Assembly: GCF_017377575.1 (NCBI RefSeq)
Contig: NZ_JAFREM010000012.1
Coordinates: 62,001-126,000 of the forward strand
From: Candidatus Enterococcus moelleringii
GTDB taxonomy: Bacteria > Bacillota > Bacilli > Lactobacillales > Enterococcaceae
Direction: 5' to 3'
DNA: 64,000 bases
Part shown: piece by piece, positions 1-9,167 of the stretch
Layout of the letters: each line of letters opens with the position of its first letter
Numbering within the stretch: position 1 is the stretch's first letter
The notes under the pieces: generated by a model
The model's input: only the letters and a program-made list of their open reading frames with translations
The model's database searches: none
Told to the model about the DNA's origin: nothing
Position numbers and translations under genes: made by a program

Positions 1-1
1 G

Positions 2-328
2 AATTTTCTTGTGTTGGAGGATCAATCTTTGAAATTGTTGGATTGGGAATACAGCGGCATGTGTCATGGTGTCGCCGATGTAGCCATGTTCGGTGTGTTT
101 TCAGATTATTCAGAAAAACAATTTTTAGATTTGCTGAAGTGGTATTTTGGAAGAGAACCTAAAATAGATGAAATCCAGTTGTATTACAGCTATATCGCTG
201 TTTCAGGTATCCTATGGAGTATGTGGGCAGAGTATCGACAATACCATGGTGAAGATTTTGGTAATTACGCTCAAATTAACTACGAAATGGGCATAAATTA
301 TAGTAAACTGGTGGCTGATTATAAATAG
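2..328 (+). CDS. Choline/ethanolamine kinase family protein (LicA-like), C-terminal part
   Basis: The open frame runs in from the left edge, so only about the last 108 residues are present. The segment LLDWEYSGM followed by a run of aromatic residues is the metal-binding 'hDWEYsG' motif of the aminoglycoside phosphotransferase/choline kinase fold (established family knowledge). Such proteins phosphorylate choline or a related alcohol in the cytoplasm, often for decoration of surface polymers. A GTG at 11 could be read as a start, but the residues before it (NFLVLED) continue the family alignment, so the true start lies outside the window. The substrate cannot be told from this fragment. Confidence 0.7.
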   Translation, partial: NFLVLEDQSLKLLDWEYSGMCHGVADVAMFGVFSDYSEKQFLDLLKWYFGREPKIDEIQLYYSYIAVSGILWSMWAEYRQYHGEDFGNYAQINYEMGINYSKLVADYK

Positions 329-526
329 GCTCATAACACAGGATAATTAATGAACAGTCAGCTGGAATTTTCTAACTTGCTAGTGGTAATTCTTGGGGAA
401 TTTCCTCGCAAAAATTTTTGAGTACTAAAAAATTTTCTAAAACTTCATATAGATTTGACGATCGGTTGAAAATCTGTCAAAATTAGATGTTATAATGGGT
501 ACAAATTATGGACAGGAGGAAACAGC
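329..526 (+). promoter_or_regulatory. Promoter region of the coiled-coil protein gene
   Basis: The gap holds a TATAAT at 491-496 with a weak TTGAAA at 466-471 (19-base spacer). AGGAGG follows at 513-518, before the TTG start at 527. No clear terminator for the preceding gene was seen. Confidence 0.45.
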
Positions 527-1474
527 TTGACCAAGAAAATGATCGGTTGGCTATTTCTGGGGATTCTGGTAGTGGGGACAGTTTCGTTTGCCGGCTATCG
601 GATTTATCAAGACCGAGTAGTGGAAACAAAAAATGAGCGTAAAGAAGCCTTCAATCAAAAATTGAAAAATTTATACAGCAATCAAGAAGCCGGCTATTTT
701 GCTAAAGAGCTGGACGAAGAACAGTTTGATCAGTTGGCGAATGAAGTTAGCGGTGCTGGTGAGAGCCAAACTGCCGAAGCAATCAAGCAGGCGAAAGAGA
801 ACTTTTTGCTGCAGCAGCAGATGAATACGTTGTTTGAGTCGGATGTTTTAAATGGCATGGAGCTTTCGGCTCATCCGGTGCTGACATCCCCTGACAGTGA
901 AACCACGATTCCGGAATTAGAGGAACAGCTGCAAGGCAGCGATGCCAAAGACATCAGCTGGGGTCAGGATATTCAGATGATTTTGAATATTGCCAAGGAA
1001 CAGGCGGAAAAATACAAAGCAGCCGATGATTCGGTGAATACTTTAACCGACAGTAAGGCTATATCGCTATCGGATTACTTAGGCACGGTGCAAGCAGTGG
1101 CTTTGTTACCGGAAGGGGAGTACAAAAAGAACCTTCTCGACAAACTTGAGCCGATTCGTACGAAACTCAGCGATTCCAACGAACAATTTGCGGCGCGGAT
1201 GCAGCAGGATGAAAGTGCGATTGCTTCAGCAGCTGCCAGCTTCCGTCAACGCCAAGCTAAGGTATTGGAAGAAAAGAACAAAGACCTGGAAGAACTGCAA
1301 AAAGAAGTATCCGAAAAGCAGGAGACGTATGATTCCTACGCTCGGATTAGTCAATCACGAGCCGACAGTGTCAGTCGTTCCAAAGCAGCGGAAGAATCAA
1401 GAAATTCATCTTCCAGTTCCTCCGGCAGCTCTAGTTCAAGTTCCACCCAGCCGAGTGCTAGTGCGGAGGATTAA
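527..1474 (+). CDS. Membrane-anchored coiled-coil protein of unknown function with Ser-rich tail
   Basis: 315 residues. The start is a TTG preceded by ACAGGAGGAAACAGC, a strong ribosome site. Residues about 5-25 form one hydrophobic segment that looks like an uncleaved signal anchor, leaving the rest outside the membrane. The middle is acidic and helical, and about residues 225-290 (many E, K, Q, with LEELQKEVSEKQ) look like a coiled coil. The last 25 residues are almost only serine, as seen in extracellular linker tails of enterococcal proteins. No enzyme motif is visible. The gene is monocistronic, with its own promoter upstream and a hairpin terminator at 1491-1531. Family not recognised. 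Confidence 0.75.
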   Translation: MTKKMIGWLFLGILVVGTVSFAGYRIYQDRVVETKNERKEAFNQKLKNLYSNQEAGYFAKELDEEQFDQLANEVSGAGESQTAEAIKQAKENFLLQQQMNTLFESDVLNGMELSAHPVLTSPDSETTIPELEEQLQGSDAKDISWGQDIQMILNIAKEQAEKYKAADDSVNTLTDSKAISLSDYLGTVQAVALLPEGEYKKNLLDKLEPIRTKLSDSNEQFAARMQQDESAIASAAASFRQRQAKVLEEKNKDLEELQKEVSEKQETYDSYARISQSRADSVSRSKAAEESRNSSSSSSGSSSSSSTQPSASAED

Positions 1475-1490
1475 AAATTCTCGAACAGAT

Positions 1491-1531
1491 AAAAAAGCGT
1501 TAGCTAGTCTAAAAACTAATCAACGCTTTTT
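1491..1531 (+). terminator. Rho-independent terminator
   Basis: AAAAAGCGTT and AACGCTTTTT form a perfect stem just after the stop at 1474. A TATAAT at 1534-1539 directly follows and may be the -10 of the acetyltransferase gene, although no good -35 is visible. Confidence 0.75.
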
Positions 1532-1567
1532 GTTATAATGATACAAAAGAAAATCAAGGAGGTCATC

Positions 1568-1975
1568 ATGGAAATTAGCATAGCTGTCTCAAAGGACCTA
1601 CAATTTCTGGACAAAAACGATCCTCACATTCGCCGGCAGGATTTGTTGGATGCCATTCACTTAAATCGCGTCTATATAATAGAAGAAAACCGTCACCCCT
1701 TCGGCTGGCTGCGCTACAATTTGTTCTGGGACAGCATTCCCTTTATGACGATGCTCTATCTTTTGGATGATTATCGTGGGAAAGGGTACGGTCGCAAAGC
1801 TGTCGAATTTTGGGAATCAGAGATGCGTGACCTCCATCATGGACGGGTAATGACCTCCACTGTATCGACTGAGTTTGCTCAGCATTTTTACCATAAGCTG
1901 GGCTATATCCCGATTGGCGGGTTCACGCCAGCCGGGGAACCTTACGAAATCATTTTAGAAAAAGTTTTTGGATAA
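1568..1975 (+). CDS. GNAT family N-acetyltransferase
   Basis: 135 residues, the usual size of a single GNAT domain. The motif A region reads MLYLLDDYRGKGYGRKAVEF, the acetyl-CoA pyrophosphate-binding R/Q-x-x-G-x-G/A loop. It is followed by an aromatic stretch FAQHFYHKLGYIPIGG, the typical end of the fold. The start at 1568 is chosen because AAGGAGGT lies 5 bases upstream; an ATG at 1538 in the same frame has no ribosome site. The acceptor substrate is unknown. The gene is single, ends in a bidirectional terminator and converges with the Mga-type regulator. Confidence 0.85.
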   Translation: MEISIAVSKDLQFLDKNDPHIRRQDLLDAIHLNRVYIIEENRHPFGWLRYNLFWDSIPFMTMLYLLDDYRGKGYGRKAVEFWESEMRDLHHGRVMTSTVSTEFAQHFYHKLGYIPIGGFTPAGEPYEIILEKVFG

Positions 1976-2013
1976 GCAAAAGTCGTTCTTTCAGCTGAGA
2001 GAACGGCTTTTTA
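1976..2013. terminator. Bidirectional terminator between convergent genes
   Basis: AAAAGTCGTTCT and GAGAACGGCTTTTT form a stem with A-run and T-run on opposite sides, serving both the acetyltransferase and the leftward regulator. Confidence 0.75.
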
Positions 2014-2019
2014 TTTTAC

Positions 2020-3519
2020 CTAGGATTGATTTTCGAATAACTCCCGCAGGCATTCGGCAATGTTGTCCAAATCTTTTTGGGAAACGCGCGCCCGAACGAT
2101 TAACTGCTTTTGTTTTGGTGAACATTGATCTTCGTAAAAAGGGATAGTGCCTATTAACAAGTCTGCCGCTTCCGGGATTTCGACAAACTTCAGAGCATAA
2201 CGATTGCTGAAATAAAAATTGAGCTTAATTCTGAGATACTGCTTAAACGAGTCACTAGTTTCGGAATAAACGTAAACAGCAATTTCCGGCAATAGTTGAT
2301 CCATCGGCATAATCGAAATACAGGTGGCTAAACTGAACATCCGAAACATCTCCAATTCCGGTCGGGACAATTGTGATGACCATTCCTGCCAAAACGCTTC
2401 AAAACGCTGCAGGTAGAGAGGGTACATTTCAGTCAGTTCATCTAAGCCGACAAACGCCTGGAGCGTAGTTAGAAACGTGCTGCTTAATGGAAAGAAATGC
2501 ACGGTCATAGCCAGCTGATTCAATTTCGTGTGAATCAATTGTTCTTCCTCTGGAGTGAGCGAACGAAAGTATGCTTGAAATAATTGAATCCAGCTTTGTT
2601 GCTGGGGTGCTTCTAGTGAACTTTCGGTTTTTAAAGGCAATTGGAAGTTCTCCGACAGCGAGCAGTAGACCACTGTTAGTAAAAAATTCCAGTCTTGTGT
2701 TGACCAATTCAGTAAGAAGGCGGGTTGCTCTGGAAAAGCCAAGGTGTCCATTACCGTTAAATCGGCTTGCGAAAGCTGCAATTTCTTTCCCTTTGAAATT
2801 GCCAAACGAGTAATCAGCACCCAATAGGCAAAACGCTCAACCAAGGTCAAATCACCAGAAACACCTAAGTATTCTGTTAGCTTTGTTGCTAATTGATAGT
2901 CAGTCGCTAAATTCTGCATTCCGGGAATCGTAAAAAACTGCCGATGTACGCTACGCAGAAAAATATAGTAAAAGGCACGAACCTTGGCTTCGGGCCCTTT
3001 TAAGCTCAACTGTTTAGCACAAGTAATCCGCAAGTCAAAATCAAGAAGCTCACGATTAATATCCTTGATCTTTCGTTTCAAACTAGATTCACTCAGGCCG
3101 TGGTCCATACAAAAAAGAACGGTGGAGGTTTGTCGCTCAAACAAAAGTGTTTGAAGGATTTCGTAAGCCAAATCGGATGAATACAGATAGTCGTAGAAAA
3201 CCTGCAGATTATCCGATGAACGCAGGAAAGTTAAAGTCGTTCCATGATTTTCTTTCTGAATGACCAGCGAACAGGAGTGATCGGGATAGAGTTGTTCCAT
3301 TAGTTCGGCCAATTCCTTACAGGTGGCTTGCAGCGTAGTTACACTGGAAGACTGGAGCGCTTCGGCTAATTCTTTATATGTAAAAGGTCGGGTCCGTCGA
3401 TCTAACGTATCAATAATTTTTCTTTTCAATAAAGTGTTTTTATCTAAACCAAAAATACTAATCCCCCCGTTTCCATCTTCTTGAATGTTTATAATAGTTA
3501 TATTTCCCGAGTATTTCAA
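2020..3519 (-). CDS. Mga-type helix-turn-helix transcriptional regulator (upstream of WxL operon)
   Basis: About 480-499 residues. The N-terminal part (FTYKELAEALQ...) and a second segment (LSESSLKRKIKDINREL) match the two winged-helix domains of Mga/AtxA-type regulators, followed by a PRD-like helical body. Proteins of this family activate neighbouring surface-protein genes; in E. faecalis, ElrR controls the WxL-type elrA operon (established). It is transcribed divergently from the WxL operon starting at 3855. The listed start is a TTG at 3519 without a ribosome site. A run of six G (codons 18-19) lies 6 bases before an ATT codon at 3456 (I-F-G-L-D-K), so the true start may be there. Family call is firm; the N-terminus is not. 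Confidence 0.8.
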   Translation of the reverse strand: MKYSGNITIINIQEDGNGGISIFGLDKNTLLKRKIIDTLDRRTRPFTYKELAEALQSSSVTTLQATCKELAELMEQLYPDHSCSLVIQKENHGTTLTFLRSSDNLQVFYDYLYSSDLAYEILQTLLFERQTSTVLFCMDHGLSESSLKRKIKDINRELLDFDLRITCAKQLSLKGPEAKVRAFYYIFLRSVHRQFFTIPGMQNLATDYQLATKLTEYLGVSGDLTLVERFAYWVLITRLAISKGKKLQLSQADLTVMDTLAFPEQPAFLLNWSTQDWNFLLTVVYCSLSENFQLPLKTESSLEAPQQQSWIQLFQAYFRSLTPEEEQLIHTKLNQLAMTVHFFPLSSTFLTTLQAFVGLDELTEMYPLYLQRFEAFWQEWSSQLSRPELEMFRMFSLATCISIMPMDQLLPEIAVYVYSETSDSFKQYLRIKLNFYFSNRYALKFVEIPEAADLLIGTIPFYEDQCSPKQKQLIVRARVSQKDLDNIAECLRELFENQS

Positions 3520-3854
3520 TTTAAACGGGTCAATTTAAGGCGTCTTGGTAAATTCTTAGAGAAGATGATCAGCAGCAAATAAGTGATTTTCCTTCAGAAA
3601 TAACCAGTAAAAATAGATGAAATAGATAAAAAGGTCACTTTTTGGTTTTGATAACTGAGAAGTTGATCTTTTTTTCTGTAAAACTATGATTAGAATAATA
3701 AGTGCACCATTAGTTTGTAGGTGTTAATTCTGAGAAAGAACTTGCGGAATCAAAGTTTATCTACATAGTTATAACGAAACTATCTTTTTTGCATAAAAAA
3801 ATTATAAAAAAAGAATAGTTACTTTGTTAGTCTAATAATGAAAGGGGGGAGAGA
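3520..3854 (+). promoter_or_regulatory. Divergent control region of Mga-type regulator and WxL operon
   Basis: AT-rich, about 335 bases without genes. A promoter for the WxL operon is seen as TTGATC (3663-3668), 16 bases, TATGAT (3685-3690). The long leader after it (about 160 bases) ends in AAAGGGGGG before the ATG at 3855. No terminator-like hairpin was recognised in the leader. By analogy with other Mga-controlled loci, the regulator sites should lie upstream of 3663. Confidence 0.5.
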
Positions 3855-6482
3855 ATGAAACGAAAAACAGGACTGCTTCTTTTAGCGATTTGTCTGATGC
3901 TGCCTAACACAGCTGCGCTTGCGGTGACTGAATCCACTACTGTCTCGTCTTCAACAGGTGAGACGGAAAAGTCGATCCCGACACTCAGTGAAGATCCTTT
4001 GTCTTCTGTAAATTCCAGTGTAACAGAGGAGTCTTCAAGTTCCACGGTTGAATCAAAGGAACCAGAAGCAACAGTTGAATCATCCGCAAAAGAAGAAGCA
4101 ACCAAACCCAGCAGTGATGACCAGTCGGAAGAAGCGATCAACCGAGTGGCCGTCCAACCTTTTGCAGCTGGCGAAGTGGCGGTTGGTGATTGGACCACCT
4201 TTGTGAATAGTATTCGCGATGAAACAGTTACTAAGATTACACTGACGGGAAGTTTTACTAACCCAACGACGAGCGATGGTCGTCTTTCTACTTATGCGCG
4301 ACGGAATAATCTTGAAATTGATGGGCAAGGCAATCGGGTGGATTTTAGAGATTCGTCGATTTGGCTAGCGGCTCCTACTAACGCTACGGGTTCATTTCAC
4401 ATGCATGATATCGTTTTGAACCAGCAATACCTAGGTGGTTATTCCGAGGACATCGTTGGAACGCGGTTAAACTATCCTAACGGTGGAAAATGGCGCTATC
4501 GATTTGGAAATATCAAGACAGAACCTGGTGTACAACGGCTGGCACGAGCCTCCTATGGCGAAGTCACCGTTTACGGGAATATGGACATCGATACCCGAGC
4601 TGAGAATTTCTATCTAGGAAGCTTCATTATGGAGGATAACACGGTTTATACCGGCAATGTGAATTTTTATGATTTTTCCGTTTTTTGGTATAACGTAACG
4701 GCCGCCACCAATTCAACAGGTGCCTCAAGAGAATTCACGATCGGCCAAAACTGTCGCGTCAATATTACGCAAAGTCAAAAGGGCGGAACCACTTATCCGG
4801 CAGTCTACCTTTATTACCAGCGGTTAACGGTTGGCGAAAACAGTGTGTTCAACGTGAACATGCCGGGAAATGCAGTACGTTTTGATGAAAACGGTTCGGG
4901 GATGATTGTTAAGCCTGGCGCCGTGGTGAATCTGACCAGTAAACAGACCTCAGGATCAGTCGTCGCTTTTTCTAACAACAACACCTATCTAGAAGTGAAT
5001 CCCGGCGCTTACTTTTATGTAATCGGCCGAAGCACCCAACCATTAATTAATATGGCTGCGGATGGACTGGGACTCGCTTCTTATCCTAGACAAAACACGC
5101 GAATGATTTTGGATTCACCCGCGCAGTACGATTTGCGGAATCTGGTTGATGGCAGACAAGCCGTTCAAGTGTCAATGGGCAGTTATGGGTATAACTCGTT
5201 TAAAATTGTCGACTCAGATATTGATCTGTGGAAGTTGACTACCCAGCCATTAGGGCCATCGGATGAAACCCATGCAAAAGTAGCCAGCTTCGAAGTGAAA
5301 GGAAACGGAACTGCTCAAAATGTCACTACGACTGAACCGGGACTTACAGGATTCAAACAAAATAACTACCGGCGAATTTCGGGGATGAATCAGAATCCTA
5401 CTATTGAATGGACCCCAATTACCGATGCCGACAAAACCTTGCAGGCACAGGTAATTATCGGCATGGTGCCTGACAACAATGGATCAAATAGTTCAGGAGA
5501 GATTAAGTACATTCCTGTCTATGCTTCAAAGGATCAGGCAACTGTGACCCTGACGGATTCTTATGGCAAAGTTATTTCTGATTTGTCCACCGATCAGAAC
5601 GGGTACATTACTTACCAGGCCGACGCCTTCCAAAAAGCTGGCAAAGAAGTGTCCGGTATTGCCAAAAGGGGACCGTGGATTACCGAAGAGGCGATTGCCA
5701 CAACGGTCATCGACGTTACACCGCCAGAACCAGCGACGATAAATGATGGGACGAAAATTGAAAGCATTACCCCGCAAATTTCTGGTACCGGTGAAGCAAA
5801 CAGCCTCGTTACTTTGACAGTCAACGGTCAAGAGGCTGCCGGTCTTTCTACCACCGTATCAGCCGATGGCACTTGGACGTTGGATATTTCTAGTTTGCCG
5901 TTGAAGCAAAACGATGTTCTTCAAGTCTTTTTACGGGATCAAAGTGGTGCAGCGACGGGAATTGACAATCCACCGGTTACTAATAATGCCGTTGGGAACA
6001 TTCAACCGGCTGCCGACATGAATTATCGCGATGCTACCTTTAAAGCGGCTTCGACTGTTACCCTAGTTGGTTATCTGTCACTAAGAGAAGTACCTGAGCA
6101 GCTGAATTTTGGCTTGAATGATATTTCCAATAAAACGGAAACCTATCAACCGCAAGTCAGCGGCAAGCTGGAAATTTCCGATTCTCGCAGTGACGCCCAC
6201 AAGCCTTGGCGCATCACCGTCAACCAATCGGAAGAAATCAAACTGGGGACGATCTCCTTAGTCGATTCGTTGTACTACACGTCTCAAAAAGGTGAATTGC
6301 CAGTAAATGGCGGCAATCAAGTGATTGAAACCGGTGAATTTACTGAAGACGGTATTCAAGACATCTCCGCAGGCTGGCAATCAGACGAGGGCTTTAAACT
6401 AGTCGTTCCTCCAGAAAAGCAGCGTGTGGGCACATACTCCGGGAAATTATCTTGGAAATTAGAAGATGTACCGGGAAATTAG
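3855..6482 (+). CDS. Large WxL-domain surface protein with pectate-lyase-like adhesin domain
   Basis: 875 residues. Residues 1-24 are a signal peptide (MKRKTGLLLLAICLMLPNTA). A Ser/Glu/Thr-rich linker runs to about residue 100. Residues about 110-470 carry repeated beta-helix text (VGDWTTFVNSIRDETVTKI, LEIDGQGNRVDFR) typical of the pectate-lyase-like adhesive domain. Residues about 615-700 resemble a bacterial Ig-like domain (ITPQISGTGEANSLVTLTVNG). The C-terminus is a WxL domain with PWRITV and the closing LSWKLEDVPGN, which binds peptidoglycan non-covalently (family knowledge). First gene of the operon. ATG preceded by AAAGGGGGGAGAGA. Likely an adhesin; the ligand is unknown. Confidence 0.88.
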   Translation: MKRKTGLLLLAICLMLPNTAALAVTESTTVSSSTGETEKSIPTLSEDPLSSVNSSVTEESSSSTVESKEPEATVESSAKEEATKPSSDDQSEEAINRVAVQPFAAGEVAVGDWTTFVNSIRDETVTKITLTGSFTNPTTSDGRLSTYARRNNLEIDGQGNRVDFRDSSIWLAAPTNATGSFHMHDIVLNQQYLGGYSEDIVGTRLNYPNGGKWRYRFGNIKTEPGVQRLARASYGEVTVYGNMDIDTRAENFYLGSFIMEDNTVYTGNVNFYDFSVFWYNVTAATNSTGASREFTIGQNCRVNITQSQKGGTTYPAVYLYYQRLTVGENSVFNVNMPGNAVRFDENGSGMIVKPGAVVNLTSKQTSGSVVAFSNNNTYLEVNPGAYFYVIGRSTQPLINMAADGLGLASYPRQNTRMILDSPAQYDLRNLVDGRQAVQVSMGSYGYNSFKIVDSDIDLWKLTTQPLGPSDETHAKVASFEVKGNGTAQNVTTTEPGLTGFKQNNYRRISGMNQNPTIEWTPITDADKTLQAQVIIGMVPDNNGSNSSGEIKYIPVYASKDQATVTLTDSYGKVISDLSTDQNGYITYQADAFQKAGKEVSGIAKRGPWITEEAIATTVIDVTPPEPATINDGTKIESITPQISGTGEANSLVTLTVNGQEAAGLSTTVSADGTWTLDISSLPLKQNDVLQVFLRDQSGAATGIDNPPVTNNAVGNIQPAADMNYRDATFKAASTVTLVGYLSLREVPEQLNFGLNDISNKTETYQPQVSGKLEISDSRSDAHKPWRITVNQSEEIKLGTISLVDSLYYTSQKGELPVNGGNQVIETGEFTEDGIQDISAGWQSDEGFKLVVPPEKQRVGTYSGKLSWKLEDVPGN

Positions 6483-6491
6483 GTGATGACA

Positions 6492-6866
6492 ATGAAAAAA
6501 GTATTTTTTGCCTGTATAGCGTTCTTCTTCTTAGCAGCCACACCTGCTTATGGTGAAGTCAACTATGATTCCAATGGAAAAACCGGCTTTTACGGAGTGT
6601 ACGAATATCCCAATGAGCACCCACCTGCAAAGGAAGAATTGCCAGGAACGACTGGTGATTCAAATGGTTCAGTGGGCAGAAGCGAGGCAAACGTGCAAAG
6701 TGCTCTGCCCTCCTATGAAGGAAAAGGTCGGATTTTACCGCGAACCGGCGATCGGTCTTCTTCATTCACGACAATAGCAGGAATTGCCTTGTTGGCATTC
6801 GTCGGATTTAAACTGAAGCGAGGAGGGGATTTATCTGAAAAAAGCAGTCATTCTCCTCGTTGGTAG
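6492..6866 (+). CDS. Small LPXTG-anchored surface protein of WxL operon
   Basis: 124 residues: signal peptide (MKKVFFACIAFFFLAATPAYG), a short polar middle, then a sorting signal ILPRTGD followed by a hydrophobic segment and a KLKRGG charged tail. The start at 6492 is preferred over GTG 6483 or ATG 6486 because AGGTG at 6481-6485 then lies 6 bases upstream. WxL operons normally include one such short LPXTG protein, which a sortase links to peptidoglycan. The end overlaps the start of the next gene by 32 bases. Confidence 0.85.
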   Translation: MKKVFFACIAFFFLAATPAYGEVNYDSNGKTGFYGVYEYPNEHPPAKEELPGTTGDSNGSVGRSEANVQSALPSYEGKGRILPRTGDRSSSFTTIAGIALLAFVGFKLKRGGDLSEKSSHSPRW

Positions 6867-7551
6867 TCTATTTCTGGTAAGCACTCCCGCTCTGGCAGAG
6901 GAATCACAAACGAGCCTTTCATACCAAGTCGACAGCAGCACAGTCATTCGGCCGCTGGATCCATTGGCCCCTGATCCAACTAAGCCGATTGTGCCAGCAG
7001 ATCCCGTTGATCCTGCGGGCCCCACTCCCGGGACGGGCGGAATTCGTTCGATTGATTATGCCTCAAGCTTTCAATTTGGCAAGCAAGGAATTACTACCAC
7101 CGACCAGACTTACTACGCACAGGATTTGAGCTATCAAACAACGGAAGGCGCCCAAACCAGCGGTCCGAATTTTGTTCAAGTCTCAGACCTTAGCGGAACC
7201 GGGAGCGGTTGGATATTGAGTGTGAAGCAGAACCAACAATTCCATACAACGGCCAACCAAGAGCTGAAGAACGCTGAATTAGCTTTTCTAAAAGGCGAGG
7301 TAGTATCCAACGTGGATCAGACTTATGCCCCGCAAGCCGAGGAGGAAGTTGTTTTCCGGACTATCGGCGAGGAGAAGAATGTCGTTACAGCAAACGCAAA
7401 CCAAGGAACCGGCACCTGGCTTTATCGCTTTGGGCAGAAGCCCGGCGATCAGGCGGTTCAATTAAAGGTACCAGGAAGTTCGGTAAAATACGCGAAAGAA
7501 TACCGCACTTCTTTAACCTGGGCACTTAAAAATGTGCCTGGAAACCAATAA
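6835..7551 (+). CDS. WxL-domain surface protein with apparent CTG start
   Basis: About 238 residues. In this frame CTG at 6835 begins (M)KKAVILLVGSLFLVS followed by TPALAEES, a complete signal peptide, and AGGAGG lies 8 bases upstream (6821-6826). The only conventional start downstream is TTG at 6964, which would delete the signal peptide of a secreted protein. After a proline/aspartate-rich linker (DPTKPIVPADPVDP) comes the WxL domain: SIDYASSFQFG, SGWILSVKQNQQF and the closing LTWALKNVPGN. It would be secreted and held on peptidoglycan. Non-ATG/GTG/TTG starts are rare, so a sequence error or mutation at this codon is the alternative. Confidence 0.8.
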   Translation: MKKAVILLVGSLFLVSTPALAEESQTSLSYQVDSSTVIRPLDPLAPDPTKPIVPADPVDPAGPTPGTGGIRSIDYASSFQFGKQGITTTDQTYYAQDLSYQTTEGAQTSGPNFVQVSDLSGTGSGWILSVKQNQQFHTTANQELKNAELAFLKGEVVSNVDQTYAPQAEEEVVFRTIGEEKNVVTANANQGTGTWLYRFGQKPGDQAVQLKVPGSSVKYAKEYRTSLTWALKNVPGNQ

Positions 7552-7562
7552 GGAGGACAAAC

Positions 7563-8354
7563 ATGAAAAAGAAACAAATGATTACCACCGCAGCAGCGAC
7601 TGTTTTAGCTTTTACCACTCTTAGTGGTGCCGCTGTTGTTCATGCAGCAGACGGGGGAGAATACACGTCCAATGGAGCGGTTAAGTTTATCCCTAACACC
7701 GACCCGACACCGCCAGTAAATCCAACCGATCCTGATCCGGGCAAGCCAGTTGATCCCATCGATCCAACTGATCCAGATGGTCCAAATCCTGGAACAGATG
7801 GTCCGTTGTCCATCGACTATGCGTCATCATTGGATTTTGGTTTGAACAAGATTTCTAATAAAGATGAAACTTATTTTGCCCGGGCCCAAGCCTACAATGG
7901 CACAACGCCTAAAACCGCAAACTATGTTCAAGTTTCTGATAATCGCGGGAATAACGGCGGTTGGGTTTTGAAGGTGAAACAAAATGGTCAATTCAAAGCG
8001 GAAACCATTACCTTGAACGCTACTTTAACCGGAGCTGCCATCACTTTGGATAATCCAACAGTTGCCAGCAACTCTTCAGCTGTCGCACCAGTAGCAGAAA
8101 AACCTATTACCTTGAATCCAAACGGCAACGAATCAATTGTCTTGTCTGCGGTTAAGGATAGCGGTGCCGGAACGTGGGCAAATCGCTGGGGTGCAGTTGA
8201 GACCGTGACTGAAAAAGACGCTGACGGGAACGATGTACAGGCAGACGTAACGAAGGATGTTTCCTTATTTGTACCCGGCAGCACACCAAAAGATGCAGTA
8301 AATTACACAACCACATTAACTTGGAATCTATCTGATATTCCAGAAAACGTTTAG
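7563..8354 (+). CDS. WxL-domain surface protein
   Basis: 263 residues, ATG preceded by AAGGAGGACAAAC. Signal peptide to about residue 29 (VVHAADGG). A linker of repeated P-x-D-P units follows (residues about 45-80). The WxL domain begins with LSIDYASSLDFG, has the first W motif GGWVLKVKQNGQF and the closing LTWNLSDIPENV. The gene sits 11 bases after the previous WxL gene and 12 before the next, so all are co-transcribed. It is a close paralogue of the 8367 gene, including the mature N-terminus (ADG.EYTSNGAV). Non-covalent cell-wall binding is known for the domain; the specific role is unknown. Confidence 0.9.
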   Translation: MKKKQMITTAAATVLAFTTLSGAAVVHAADGGEYTSNGAVKFIPNTDPTPPVNPTDPDPGKPVDPIDPTDPDGPNPGTDGPLSIDYASSLDFGLNKISNKDETYFARAQAYNGTTPKTANYVQVSDNRGNNGGWVLKVKQNGQFKAETITLNATLTGAAITLDNPTVASNSSAVAPVAEKPITLNPNGNESIVLSAVKDSGAGTWANRWGAVETVTEKDADGNDVQADVTKDVSLFVPGSTPKDAVNYTTTLTWNLSDIPENV

Positions 8355-8366
8355 AGGAGAGAAAAC

Positions 8367-9098
8367 ATGAAAAAAATTCAATACGCAACAGTAGCCGCTT
8401 TAGCCTTGGCAGGGTTGGCATTACCAGTCACTAGTTTCGCAGCAGACGGCGCAGAATACACCTCCAATGGAGCCGTGACCTTTGAAGCCAATACAGATCC
8501 AACCAAACCGGTGGATCCCACTAACCCGGTTGACCCAGTTACACCGGTTGATCCAACTGATCCGACTGGACCAAACCCAGGAACAAATGGTCCCTTATCA
8601 ATCGACTACGCGTCAAGCCTAGATTTCGGTACACAAAAAATCACTTCGACTGATGAAGTCTATAAAGCAAAGGCACAAAAATATGTCGATAAAGCAAATG
8701 CTGAAAAAACTGGCCCGAACTTTGTACAGGTTACCGATAATCGCGGATTAGAAACCGGCTGGAAGCTGCAAGTGAAACAAAGCGGCCAATTTAAAACCGC
8801 CGAAGACCAAGAATTAACGGGGGCAGCCATTACCTTCAAAAACGGAAACGTGGTTACTGCCTCTAGTTCGGCAAAACCTACAGGCCAAGCAACGATTAAT
8901 TTAACGCCGAATGACGCATATGTAAATGTAATGTCCGCAACAACCGGCCAAGGTGCAGGTACGTACTTATTAGCCTGGGGCAGCGATGCGGCTACCGGAG
9001 CTGACAGTATCGAATTAGCAGTACCAGGTTCTACTACAAAATACGCCAAACAATATACCACAACCTTTACTTGGGCGTTAGCAGATATTCCAAGCTAA
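8367..9098 (+). CDS. WxL-domain surface protein
   Basis: 243 residues, ATG preceded by GAGGAGAGAAAAC. Signal peptide ends near TSFAADGAEYT. The linker carries repeated PVDPT units (residues about 45-75). The WxL domain shows LSIDYASSLDFG, TGWKLQVKQSGQF and the closing FTWALADIPS. It is the fourth WxL protein of the operon and the most compact. The 69 bases to the next gene hold a short TTTGCATCCCTTCC stretch but no convincing terminator. Confidence 0.9.
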   Translation: MKKIQYATVAALALAGLALPVTSFAADGAEYTSNGAVTFEANTDPTKPVDPTNPVDPVTPVDPTDPTGPNPGTNGPLSIDYASSLDFGTQKITSTDEVYKAKAQKYVDKANAEKTGPNFVQVTDNRGLETGWKLQVKQSGQFKTAEDQELTGAAITFKNGNVVTASSSAKPTGQATINLTPNDAYVNVMSATTGQGAGTYLLAWGSDAATGADSIELAVPGSTTKYAKQYTTTFTWALADIPS

Positions 9099-9167
9099 TA
9101 AAACGAATAATAACGAAAGAAGGGGTGTGCTTTTTGCATCCCTTCCTTTAACTGAAAGGACGAAACA

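Noticed and set aside
1146-1538. 130-codon frame overlapping the coiled-coil protein
   Set aside because: Shadow frame rich in basic residues, without a ribosome site, fully inside a better-supported gene.
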